From Sediminibacterium soli (GTDB lineage: Bacteria > Bacteroidota > Bacteroidia > Chitinophagales > Chitinophagaceae), in NCBI RefSeq assembly GCF_009939225.1, contig NZ_JAACJR010000003.1:248001-312000 (forward strand): a DNA stretch of 64,000 bases, in the 5' to 3' direction. The stretch's first letter is position 1; the number at the start of each line of letters is the position of its first letter. A model generated the notes under the pieces. It was not told the origin of the DNA, made no database searches, and worked only from the letters and a program-made list of their open reading frames with translations. The position numbers and the translations under genes were made by a program. This document shows, piece after piece, positions 51,935 through 59,588 of the stretch.

Positions 51935-52612
51935 ATGTCAAGTACAACAGTTACACCAACCAAATTGTGGAGCGGCGGAAAAAGCCCTTTCAATGTTGAA
52001 TATGGTAAATTGATGATGTGGTACTTTTTGATGAGTGATGCCTTTACTTTCGGCGCATTCCTGATCTCTTATGGTACCATCCGTTTCTCTACCAATGGCT
52101 GGCCCGACCCCAACGCCGTATTCCGTAGTTTCCCCTTTGCACCCGAAGGCGTACACGCGCCCCTGGTGTTTGTGAGTGTGATGACGTTTATCCTGATCAT
52201 CAGTTCCGTTACCATGGTATTGGCGGTGCATGCCGGTCATAACATGGATAAGAAAGGAGTGGTAAAGAACCTGATCTGGACCATCATCGGCGGTATTGCG
52301 TTTTTGAGCTGCCAGGCATGGGAGTGGACACACCTGTACCACGAAGGCGCCTGGTGGGGTCACAATCCTTTCCTTAACCATGACGGAACGGCATCTTCCA
52401 CCAATTTCACCAACTACTTCTTTACCATTACAGGATTCCACGGATTCCACGTATTCTCGGGCGTGATCATCAACATTGTGATGCTGATCATGACACTGAC
52501 CGATAAATTCGAGAAAAGAGGACACTACCTGATGATCGAGAAAGCCGGTCTGTACTGGCACTTTGTAGACCTGGTATGGGTATTCGTATTCACCTGTTTC
52601 TATCTTATCTAA
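51935..52612 (+). CDS. Cytochrome c oxidase subunit III
   Basis: A 225-residue subunit III with five to seven helices (KLMMWYFLMSDAFTFGAFLISYG, PLVFVSVMTFILIISSVTMVL, ITGFHGFHVFSGVIINIVML) and the C-terminal signature GLYWHFVDLVWVFVFTCFYLI. It stabilises the CoxA core. It follows its own -7 box and is 28 bp from the subunit IV gene. Confidence 0.94.
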   Translation: MSSTTVTPTKLWSGGKSPFNVEYGKLMMWYFLMSDAFTFGAFLISYGTIRFSTNGWPDPNAVFRSFPFAPEGVHAPLVFVSVMTFILIISSVTMVLAVHAGHNMDKKGVVKNLIWTIIGGIAFLSCQAWEWTHLYHEGAWWGHNPFLNHDGTASSTNFTNYFFTITGFHGFHVFSGVIINIVMLIMTLTDKFEKRGHYLMIEKAGLYWHFVDLVWVFVFTCFYLI

Positions 52613-52640
52613 CCATTACTAAACGCATCAAGCAAATTAT

Positions 52641-53135
52641 ATGGAACACACTACAGCACACGAAGAGCACGGACACGGTGGCGGAGGTACCAAAGAGATC
52701 GTTCGTGTAACGATCATCCTTTCGGTACTTACGGTTATTGAACTGGCACTGGGTTTCTGGATGATCAGTATGCCGCTCGAAAGCAGTCTTCGCCTCGCGG
52801 TGAAGGGCGCGATCATCATACTGATGCTGGCCAAAGCATTCTATATCGTTGGTTATTTCATGCACCTGAAACACGAAGTCAAGAACCTGATCATGACCAT
52901 CGTAGTGCCACTGGCATTGTTTATCTGGTTCATTATCGCCTTTTTGAGCGATGGTAACTCTTTCCGTAACCTGCGTAATACCTATGATCCTTATTTCAAG
53001 GAGAAAAGCACGATCAAGGTAGCGCCGGCCGAAGAACATGGCGGCGCACACGGCGAGGCGAAACACGAAGAAAAAAAGGCTGAGGAAAAACACGAAGAAG
53101 CCAAACCCGAACAGAAGGAAGCGGCACATCACTAG
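52641..53135 (+). CDS. Cytochrome c oxidase subunit IV family protein
   Basis: A 164-residue protein with three membrane helices (about 15-35, 47-67 and 75-97; TIILSVLTVIELALGFWMI, IMTIVVPLALFIWFIIAFL), a His/Glu start and a long highly charged tail rich in Lys, Glu, Ala and His (about 125-164). It is a small accessory subunit of the bacterial oxidase. The tail is disordered by composition. A terminator follows 33 bp after the stop. Confidence 0.88.
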   Translation: MEHTTAHEEHGHGGGGTKEIVRVTIILSVLTVIELALGFWMISMPLESSLRLAVKGAIIILMLAKAFYIVGYFMHLKHEVKNLIMTIVVPLALFIWFIIAFLSDGNSFRNLRNTYDPYFKEKSTIKVAPAEEHGGAHGEAKHEEKKAEEKHEEAKPEQKEAAHH

Positions 53136-53167
53136 TACAGGCCTTAACCGGAATACATCATATGAAA

Positions 53168-53196
53168 ACCATCGCCTGTATGCCGATGGTTTTTTT
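53168..53196 (+). terminator. Terminator after subunit IV
   Basis: ACCATCG (53168-53174) pairs with CGATGGT (53184-53190), followed by a T run. It lies 13 bp before the ATG of the SCO gene, so it could also act as an attenuator for that gene. Confidence 0.82.
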
Positions 53197-53208
53197 ATAC
53201 CAAATAGT

Positions 53209-54015
53209 ATGAACAAAAAAGCATTGTTGGGATTGGCTATTGCGTTGCTCCTGCCCGTTGTCTGCTATGTGATACTGAAATATGCCAGCGATGATGCGGT
53301 TGATATTCCCCGGCATTATTTCTATGATACGGTAACAACGCGAACGGTAAACGGCCGCCTGGAGGAAGACACCGCCTGGCATGTAACCAGGAATATCCGC
53401 CTCGTAAACCAGCTTGGCGATACGGTGAGCCTGTATGATAAACCCGGCAAAATCATTGTTGCGGATTTTTTCTTTACCCATTGCGGAGGCATCTGCCCGC
53501 AGCTCACGCATAATATGTCGCGGCTGCAGCAATCGTTCAAACGCGGCGGAAATCCAAGACAGAAGCTCGATACATCCGTTGTGCAGTTCCTGTCTTTCTC
53601 GATAGACCCCGAACACGACAGTGTGCACGTGCTTAAAGACTATGCAGACAAATTCGGCGTGCTGCACGATAACTGGTGGCTGCTGACCGGTAACAGGGAT
53701 TCGATATACCGGTTCGTATTCGAGGAAATGAAAGTGGACAAGTACAGCGAAGCGCCCATCAGCCCGGATTTTATTCATACCAACCGTTTTGTGTTGCTCG
53801 ACAGGGAATACCGGGTACGCGGTTACTATAACGGGCTTGATACCGTATCGCTTGGCAAACTGGCCCGCGATATCGGCGTGCTGATGCTGGAAAAAGACGA
53901 TCGGAAAAAAAGCACCGTATTTCAGCAGATCGTAGACCTGAGCTGGCTGTGGCTGGTGGTTGTTTGTCTTGTGATATTCTTTCTTTTGTACCTGCGCAGC
54001 CGGAGAAAGGAGTAA
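53209..54015 (+). CDS. SCO1/SenC copper chaperone
   Basis: A 268-residue protein started at the ATG at 53209. An N-terminal anchor (LLGLAIALLLPVVCYVILK), a thioredoxin-fold domain with the copper site FFFTHCGGICPQL (Cys-x3-Cys) and a His in DFIHTNRFVLLDR give the SCO ligand set. A second membrane helix at the C-terminus (LSWLWLVVVCLVIFFLLYLR) is an addition to the usual single anchor. It delivers copper to the CuA site of CoxB. It is the penultimate gene of the cluster. Confidence 0.92.
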   Translation: MNKKALLGLAIALLLPVVCYVILKYASDDAVDIPRHYFYDTVTTRTVNGRLEEDTAWHVTRNIRLVNQLGDTVSLYDKPGKIIVADFFFTHCGGICPQLTHNMSRLQQSFKRGGNPRQKLDTSVVQFLSFSIDPEHDSVHVLKDYADKFGVLHDNWWLLTGNRDSIYRFVFEEMKVDKYSEAPISPDFIHTNRFVLLDREYRVRGYYNGLDTVSLGKLARDIGVLMLEKDDRKKSTVFQQIVDLSWLWLVVVCLVIFFLLYLRSRRKE

Positions 54016-54080
54016 TGGTTTGATACGCCGAAATGCCCTCAACTGTTAAACTATTCAACAACCAACAATTAACCATTGCC

Positions 54081-54665
54081 ATGCTTCCTCCTACCATTGA
54101 TAAGAACGATAAACAGGCCTTCTGGCTGATCGGTGTATTTTCCATCATTGTTTTTGGGGTTATCGTACTGCTGGGTCGTTATAAGCTCGAGGTAGACCTG
54201 AGCTTTGACGTGCATATTTTCGCACTTGTCAACGCCATCCTGAATTCGGTTACCGCACTGTTGCTGGCAGCGGCTTTATGGGCGGTGAAATCGGGGAAAT
54301 ATATACTGCATAAACAGTTAATGATGACAGCGCTCTTACTGTCGGTATTCTTTCTGCTGTCCTATATCACACACCACCTGCTGGCGGGAGATGCAAGATT
54401 CGGCGATGCCAATCACGACGGCAATGTATCACCCGAAGAGCTGGCCGTGGTTGGAAGGATGCGCACCGTTTATTTTTTCATTCTTGGAACGCATATCGTG
54501 CTGGCGGCGCTGATCCTGCCTTTTATCCTTTATACAGCCTACCGCGCGCTTACGGCGGAATTCGATAAACACAAAAAGCTGGCAAGAATCACCTGGCCCC
54601 TGTGGTTTTATGTGGCCGTCACCGGGCCGGTTGTTTATCTGATGATCAGTCCTTATTACAGGTGA
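54081..54665 (+). CDS. DUF420 membrane protein with an EF-hand-like loop
   Basis: A 194-residue membrane protein from the ATG at 54081; an ATG at 54033 is in frame, but the added residues look non-coding. It has five helices, with SFDVHIFALVNAILNSVTALLL and LLLSVFFLLSYITHHLL typical of DUF420, the CtaM-like group next to oxidase genes that is thought to help heme-copper oxidase assembly. Between helices 3 and 4 lies GDANHDGNVSPEELAVVG: residues 109-120 (DANHDGNVSPEE) fit the 12-residue EF-hand calcium loop at D1, N3, D5, N7, S9 and E12. This insertion suggests calcium binding. Last gene of the block. Confidence 0.85.
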   Translation: MLPPTIDKNDKQAFWLIGVFSIIVFGVIVLLGRYKLEVDLSFDVHIFALVNAILNSVTALLLAAALWAVKSGKYILHKQLMMTALLLSVFFLLSYITHHLLAGDARFGDANHDGNVSPEELAVVGRMRTVYFFILGTHIVLAALILPFILYTAYRALTAEFDKHKKLARITWPLWFYVAVTGPVVYLMISPYYR

Positions 54666-54847
54666 TATCCGGCAATTCCTCCGCAACCCTCCGTGTATTC
54701 TAAGTTCTTTATTTAACCAAATATCTTTTACTAAGGTGCCATTGGATTGGTTGGTGTTTATGCAGGCCATCGGGGGTCTTGGCTTCAGCGATGCGCGGTG
54801 ATAGCAAAGCTTGCGTTTCGTATCGCCCCGTGTTCCTCCGTGCCCCT

Positions 54848-54929
54848 GTGGCTCTGTGTTGAAACTGTGTTTCGGCTACCTCCCGGTTCAATAACCTGAT
54901 GGTCAGGATTTTTTTCAACACAGAGCCAC
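54848..54929. repeat. Inverted repeat in the gap before the alkyltransferase-like gene
   Basis: GTGGCTCTGTGTTGAA (54848-54863) and TTCAACACAGAGCCAC (54914-54929) are perfect complements with a 50-bp spacer. The flanks repeat CTCCGTG/CACGGAG/CACAGAG words. No gene is visible in 54666-54998; the stretch looks like a dispersed repeat built of CACAGAG-type words. Confidence 0.7.
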
Positions 54930-54998
54930 GGAGTTGCACAGAGATTTTTATCCGTGTTCCTCTGCATCTTTGTGTATAGTAATCGCCAATACGCCATT

Positions 54999-55391
54999 TC
55001 ACCAACCCCCCAACTCAACAGCCGGATCCCAGAATTTTTTTTCGAAGTCAACGATCGTATCGTCTTTTACTTTGATCTTTTCTTTCGCCAGCAATTCTTC
55101 CATCTGCGTGGGTGTGGCAAAATGCGCTTTGCCGCTGAGCATGCCGTTCCGGTTTACCACACGGTGTGCAGGTACCTTTGGTTTTGCGTGGAAGGAACCG
55201 TTCATCGCCCAGCCCACCATCCTAGCGCTGAGTTTGGCGCCCAGATAAGCGGCTATGGCGCCGTAGGAAGTAACGCGGCCACGGGGTATCTGTCTCGCCA
55301 CATCGTATACCTGTTCAAAAAACGAACTGTCTTTTTTCCCGCTCGGCAGAACGGTCTTCAGTTTTCCGGTGGTTTTTTTGGAGGCGGACAT
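54999..55391 (-). CDS. Alkyltransferase-like (ATL/MGMT-family) DNA-binding protein
   Basis: A 130-residue protein started at the ATG at 55391. The DNA-binding domain of O6-methylguanine methyltransferases is present: FFEQVYDVARQIPRGRVTSYGAIAAYLG, the Arg-finger region ARMVGWAMNGS, and PAHRVVNRNG, where the acceptor Cys of PCHRV is replaced by Ala. Loss of that Cys defines alkyltransferase-like proteins, which bind O6-alkylguanine and hand the lesion to nucleotide excision repair instead of repairing it. The C-terminal third (KAHFATPTQMEELLAKEKI) is normal for the group. Confidence 0.92.
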   Translation of the reverse strand: MSASKKTTGKLKTVLPSGKKDSSFFEQVYDVARQIPRGRVTSYGAIAAYLGAKLSARMVGWAMNGSFHAKPKVPAHRVVNRNGMLSGKAHFATPTQMEELLAKEKIKVKDDTIVDFEKKFWDPAVELGGW

Positions 55392-55486
55392 GGCGGAGAT
55401 TGTAAGGCAATTTACACATGGCGGGGCGTAAATAAAAATAGCCAGACCCGCCTGCATAAGCCCGACTGATCACCGCAGAAAGACTG

Positions 55487-56581
55487 CTACGAACCGGTAT
55501 GCCGTATGCGTTGCTGACGAAAGCGGTTAACCGGGTTTACCACGTAACGGTTAATCAACGCCGATAACAACAAAGTGATCCCGATGGTAAGCATAGTCAC
55601 AGGCAGGGATCTCAGCGTGGCGGTTTGACTGTTGGTCATGCTGACCGTTTGCAACACCAGCATATGCGACAGGTATACGGGATAGGATAGCTCACCGAGA
55701 TAGTTATCAAAAGGAATCTGTTTGGCCAGGTTGATCAGGAAGGGAATGGCGAGAAAGACAAGCGAAAGATAGCCGGTTTTTTTACCCGCCAGCTCGGGAA
55801 TGGTGCTGTAGAGAACGGTGACACCGGTCAGCAATACAAATATTGCCAGGCTGAGCGGATACGAAGGCGGTTTTGCTTTCAAAAACCGGTAGAACCTGTA
55901 GGCAATATTGCCTGCGAGGAAAAGCAGCAGCTGCGAAGGGAGGAACCGGAATACCCAGGGATCGTAGCTCAGGTGCAGCGAATGGACCAGATATCGTCTT
56001 AGGAGATAGCTTGCCAGCATACACAACGCAATCACATACCATTTACGTTTTAGCAGCAAAGGAGCAAGCAGATAAAATACCAGTTCTATACCCAGCGACC
56101 AGCCCTGCGGTATCACCAGGAAATTGAACAGGAAAGGATAGGTCTTCATAAAATCTGCGGTAAAGAACAGATCACCCGTTGCTTTGTTCAGCCCGAAAAA
56201 AGAAACGATATCCTGTCCGAGTATGGCCAGGTTGCTGAAACCCAGGAACGCGATCCCCGGCCAGTTCATATTGAAATGAACAATATGGTAAAACACCAGG
56301 ATCGGGGAACCGGTAACAAACCAGAAAAACAACTGCATCAGCACCGCAAGCAATAGCACCGTCCAGTAGGCAGGGTATAGTTTCAATAAACGGTTGCTGA
56401 TAAATAATGCATACCCTCCGTTGACACCGGTATATTTTGTGTCGAGGATCAGCGACATATAAAAACCGGAGATGATAAAAAACGCTTCCACGGCCACACC
56501 GCCGCCCACGAACTGGTACCCTTCGGGGTTGGCATGAAACAGAACAACAGAAATGGCTAACAGCAACCGGAGTAATCCCAT
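55487..56581 (-). CDS. Acyltransferase family 3 membrane protein (OafA-like)
   Basis: A 364-residue protein with ten or so membrane helices. The N-terminus has LLLAISVVLFHANPEGYQFVGGGVAVEAFFIISGFY, whose catalytic His (VVLFH) and GG-V-FF-SGF pattern define acyltransferase family 3. These enzymes move acetyl or other acyl groups onto surface sugars or lipids from the cytoplasmic side. No glycan cluster is adjacent, so the acceptor is unknown. A hairpin lies between it and the DUF5522 gene upstream. Confidence 0.88.
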   Translation of the reverse strand: MGLLRLLLAISVVLFHANPEGYQFVGGGVAVEAFFIISGFYMSLILDTKYTGVNGGYALFISNRLLKLYPAYWTVLLLAVLMQLFFWFVTGSPILVFYHIVHFNMNWPGIAFLGFSNLAILGQDIVSFFGLNKATGDLFFTADFMKTYPFLFNFLVIPQGWSLGIELVFYLLAPLLLKRKWYVIALCMLASYLLRRYLVHSLHLSYDPWVFRFLPSQLLLFLAGNIAYRFYRFLKAKPPSYPLSLAIFVLLTGVTVLYSTIPELAGKKTGYLSLVFLAIPFLINLAKQIPFDNYLGELSYPVYLSHMLVLQTVSMTNSQTATLRSLPVTMLTIGITLLLSALINRYVVNPVNRFRQQRIRHTGS

Positions 56582-56620
56582 TGTTGGTTATGGATTAGTG
56601 GATTATGGATTAGCGCATTT

Positions 56621-56672
56621 GCGGATTAGTGGATTTTCGTTGGTTCTTTAATCCGCCAATCCACTAATCCGC
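56621..56672 (-). terminator. Hairpin after DUF5522
   Basis: A perfect 15-bp inverted repeat, GCGGATTAGTGGATT (56621-56635) and AATCCACTAATCCGC (56658-56672), touching the DUF5522 stop. The left flank repeats GGATTAG several times. It probably ends the trmB-DUF5522 transcript. Confidence 0.65.
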
Positions 56673-56863
56673 TAATCCGGAATATTGTTCTTGGCAGCCA
56701 GCAACTCGCTTCTCCTCGGCTCCGGCACGGCCTCATAGTCATAAGGACAATGTTTGCATCCGTTGCCGCAGCAAAACCCTTTTTCGAGATGGAACTTTTC
56801 TGTCAGCACCATAAAGCCCTGCTCGTTATAGTAAAAATCGATTCCCTCAATCAGCTTGCTCAC
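56672..56863 (-). CDS. Small Cys-rich DUF5522 protein
   Basis: A 63-residue protein with a GTG start at 56863, overlapping the trmB stop by 17 bp. The pattern FYYNEQGFMVLTEKFHLEKG then CCGNGCKHCPYDY is that of DUF5522; the four Cys (CC-x3-C-x2-C) with a His suggest a zinc or iron-sulfur site. The function is unknown. The overlap with trmB points to a link with tRNA modification or RNA metabolism, which is inference. Confidence 0.85.
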   Translation of the reverse strand: MSKLIEGIDFYYNEQGFMVLTEKFHLEKGFCCGNGCKHCPYDYEAVPEPRRSELLAAKNNIPD

Positions 56864-57548
56864 GGAACATTTGTTTTAACACCTCGTCTTTTTCAACAGG
56901 AAGATCCCTGTTGATCCGGAACCGGAGGTAGTGGATGCGGTTGCTCTGCGCAATATCAAGACCTTCGTAATGCGTTTTGATGGACAGTTCCTGGCTGATA
57001 TCGTCCTGTGCATATACATTGTATGACTGTATAACGATCTCCAGGTTGAACAGATCAATCACGGCCAGGGTAAAATGGTACAGATCAGGACTGTCTGTTT
57101 TCAGGTGCACCAGGCCGTCTTTTGCCAGCACTTTTTGGTACAGACGCAGGAAACGCGGATGGGTAAGCCGTTTCTTTGCTCGGGAGCCGCGCAATTGCGG
57201 GTCGGGAAAAGTGATCCATATTTCGGATACCTCCGCCGGTTCAAAATAATCGGTGAGTTTATCGATATGCGACCGGATAAAAGCCACATTGCGCAAATCT
57301 TCCTCAAGCGCTGTTTTGGCGCCGCGCCAGATACGGTTGCCTTTGATATCGATGCCGATAAAATTCCGCTGCGGGTATAATCTGCCCAACCCAACCGCAT
57401 ATTCCCCTTTGCCGCAGGCCAGTTCCAGTGTAAGGGGAAAGTTGTTTTGAAAGAAAGCCTGCCATTTTCCTTTCATGTTCTGCGGGTATTCCAGCACATT
57501 CGCAAAATGCCTGATGGCTTCAAACCGGATCAGTTTTTTTTGTCCCAT
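56847..57548 (-). CDS. trmB: tRNA (guanine-N7-)-methyltransferase
   Basis: A 233-residue enzyme started at the ATG at 57548 (MGQKKLIRFEAIRHF). TrmB hallmarks are the SAM-binding LTLELACGKGEYAVGL, NFIGIDIKGNRIWRGAKTA, IWITFPDPQLRGSRAKKRLTHP with the PDP motif, and the C-terminal THYEGLD. It methylates N7 of G46 in the variable loop of tRNAs. It overlaps the DUF5522 gene, which follows in the same transcript. Confidence 0.95.
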   Translation of the reverse strand: MGQKKLIRFEAIRHFANVLEYPQNMKGKWQAFFQNNFPLTLELACGKGEYAVGLGRLYPQRNFIGIDIKGNRIWRGAKTALEEDLRNVAFIRSHIDKLTDYFEPAEVSEIWITFPDPQLRGSRAKKRLTHPRFLRLYQKVLAKDGLVHLKTDSPDLYHFTLAVIDLFNLEIVIQSYNVYAQDDISQELSIKTHYEGLDIAQSNRIHYLRFRINRDLPVEKDEVLKQMFREQAD

Positions 57549-57637
57549 CCTGCAAAAATAAAGTTTCGCAACCAAGCAAACGTTGCGATCCGCGGCAGGC
57601 AGCCGATAAGATGCGTTTAGTATGCCGAAGGGGTTAT

Positions 57638-57943
57638 TCAGCTGCCTTTTCCCGCCAGCGCTTTCAGCACGATCTGCTTGGGAGGCAGGGAAAGCAGGGT
57701 GGCGGCTTCAGTAACCAGTTCCTTGCAGCCGTCCATCGTAAGCGATATGGCATGCGATTCCTCCGAATCCCATAGCTCGGTCACCCAGATACAGTCCTCA
57801 TCCGTTGCATGAACGTTAATGATATACAGCTTGCAGCCCGATGCGGTGGAAACGATATCGTTCGCTTTTTTCAACAGCGTTACCAGGTCTGTCCCTTTAC
57901 CCGGATGTGTAATAAACTGGGTGTACAATGCATGATGTGCCAT
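57638..57943 (-). CDS. Antibiotic-biosynthesis-monooxygenase (ABM) domain protein
   Basis: A 101-residue single ABM domain started at the ATG at 57943; the frame is open to 58117 but those residues do not fit. The ferredoxin-like dimer fold shows in ALYTQFITHPGKGTDLVTLLKKA, CKLYIINVHATDEDCIWVTELWDSEESHAISL. Members include quinol monooxygenases (YgiN-like), heme-degrading enzymes and unknowns; the His and Trp here do not settle which. It is divergent from a small exported basic protein. Confidence 0.8.
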   Translation of the reverse strand: MAHHALYTQFITHPGKGTDLVTLLKKANDIVSTASGCKLYIINVHATDEDCIWVTELWDSEESHAISLTMDGCKELVTEAATLLSLPPKQIVLKALAGKGS

Positions 57944-58043
57944 AAAAACCGGTTGTTTCTCAGAGCAGCAAATAATGTGCCCGCAGCCTGCCGATCCGCC
58001 TGGCGGTGCGGGCATGGGAATTGTTTGTTCATTCAAAAAACGG

Positions 58044-58340
58044 ATGAAAAAAAAGGTATCACTGGTGGTTGTTTTTTTGTGCTGGTGTGGCGCTGCGCTG
58101 CCGGCGCAGAAGAACAAAACCGCCTATAACGAACACAAAGAACATATCCGGAACGAATACCGGCAGCAGATGCTGTCGATCGCAAAGAATAAAAAGCTTA
58201 CAAACGAGGAAAGAAAATACCGGCGCGATGCGGCCATCGATCAATACCTTACCGATAAAAAAGCAAATCGTATTGCCCATCGCCGAAAGATCAGCCATGC
58301 GGAAAACCCGCTGCTGAACCGCAAGAGACCTAGAGAATAA
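58044..58340 (+). CDS. Small basic exported protein of unknown function
   Basis: A 98-residue protein started at the ATG at 58044. A signal peptide (KKVSLVVVFLCWCGAALPAQ) is followed by a very basic, charged helical chain (EHIRNEYRQQMLSIAKNKKL, NEERKYRRDAAIDQYL) ending RKRPRE. It could bind an acidic partner in the periplasm. I recognise no family. A hairpin follows 25 bp after the stop. Confidence 0.6.
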   Translation: MKKKVSLVVVFLCWCGAALPAQKNKTAYNEHKEHIRNEYRQQMLSIAKNKKLTNEERKYRRDAAIDQYLTDKKANRIAHRRKISHAENPLLNRKRPRE

Positions 58341-58364
58341 ACGACTGCGCACCGGTGAAAAACA

Positions 58365-58387
58365 AAGCCACGCGTAAGGCGTGGCTT
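58365..58387 (+). terminator. Hairpin after the small basic exported protein
   Basis: AAGCCACGC (58365-58373) pairs with GCGTGGCTT (58379-58387). It lacks a T run, so termination is likely but not certain. Confidence 0.55.
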
Positions 58388-58544
58388 GCTGCTGCCGGGG
58401 GGAGCAGCTTTATATGCTCATGTGTCAAAATCGGTATTGTCGAAACCGGTACGCAAAATAACCCCTGCCCGGTGAGGATGTCCCTAATCATTTACGGGAT
58501 GCTGTTGTACCCGGTTGGTTGCAGGCTGTAGTCTGCCGACTACA

Positions 58545-59180
58545 TCAGATGCTCTGGAACAGGTTGTGCTCGATGGCATACCGCACCAGGTCTGCGTTGT
58601 TCTGCAGGGCGAGTTTTTGCAGCAGCCGCGTACGGTACGTGCTGATGGTGTGTACGCTCAGCGAAAGTGTTTCGGCGATCTCTGAAACACTGCTGCCATG
58701 CGACAGGTATTTGAACACTTCGTATTCTCTTTCCGAGAGCTGTTCGTGCAGGGGCCGGTCATCGTGAACCGACAGGGAGCTGGCCAGTATATCCGCCACT
58801 TCGGGGGTGATGTATTTTTTGCCGCTTAGCAGGCTCTCAACCGCCTTGATCAGTTCTTCGGTGGATGCCTGTTTGGTGAGGTAACCGGATGCGCCCATCT
58901 TGAGCGTGCGCAGCGCATATTGTTCGGCAGGATAGGAGCTTAACATAAGGATGGGTACGCCGGGCACCAGTTGGTATAGTTCCTTTACCAGTTCGGCGCC
59001 GGTTCGTCCGGGCATCGAAATATCAGAAATGATCAGGTCCCAGGTGCCGCGCACCGCTTCGCGCAGCAGTTCGGCGCCGTCCGACACCTCGGTGACAGTT
59101 GCATGCGGATAGTGGTTTTTCAGCAACAGGGCAATGCCGCTTCTCATTACCTGGTGGTCATCAGCTAATAAAAACTTCAC
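58545..59180 (-). CDS. NarL/LuxR-type response regulator (orphan)
   Basis: A 211-residue two-domain regulator. The receiver (1-120) has ADDHQVM, the phospho-site Asp53 in LIISDISMPGRTG and the Lys in YLTKQAS. The output domain (about 145-211) is a LuxR-type helix-turn-helix: LSEREYEVFKYLSHGSSVSE, then LSLSVHTISTYRTRLLQKL. It activates or represses transcription when phosphorylated. No histidine kinase is adjacent, so its partner is elsewhere. Confidence 0.93.
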   Translation of the reverse strand: MKFLLADDHQVMRSGIALLLKNHYPHATVTEVSDGAELLREAVRGTWDLIISDISMPGRTGAELVKELYQLVPGVPILMLSSYPAEQYALRTLKMGASGYLTKQASTEELIKAVESLLSGKKYITPEVADILASSLSVHDDRPLHEQLSEREYEVFKYLSHGSSVSEIAETLSLSVHTISTYRTRLLQKLALQNNADLVRYAIEHNLFQSI

Positions 59181-59588
59181 TTTCGTATCGTTTTTGAAAA
59201 GTTATGCCATTGGATTATCTCCACCGGGGGAATTGGATACCTGCAATGTACAAAATAAGGTCTTCGAAAAAAGGCAGCCGGGCTGGCAATTCCGCTGCTT
59301 CTTTGCGCCTTTCTGCACCCGCGTTCCGCACCCGGTTCCTCTTTTTGCGGACCCCGGAACAAACCTGCCGGTATAACCATCGTTATTTCTTTTATATGTT
59401 TTCTGATGATAACTCATTGATAATAAGCAACATTTCGATTTTGTCGGATGTATCTAAAAACAATTCTGCGGCAGATGTTGGGTAGTCGTATTGCTGTATT
59501 TGCAAAAGTTGCCTGTCAACCTCTTTGTATTCAGTAGATGATTGAAACGATCAGCCTGCTCTACCCATGGCCATAAGCCTGCTTCTGG
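59181..59588. other. Intergenic region without a clear gene
   Basis: About 400 bp between the start of the response regulator and the end of the Met/His-rich protein gene (both minus strand). A 93-codon + frame is open in part of it but has no signal peptide, family or codon bias that I trust. It must hold the regulator promoter. Confidence 0.45.
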
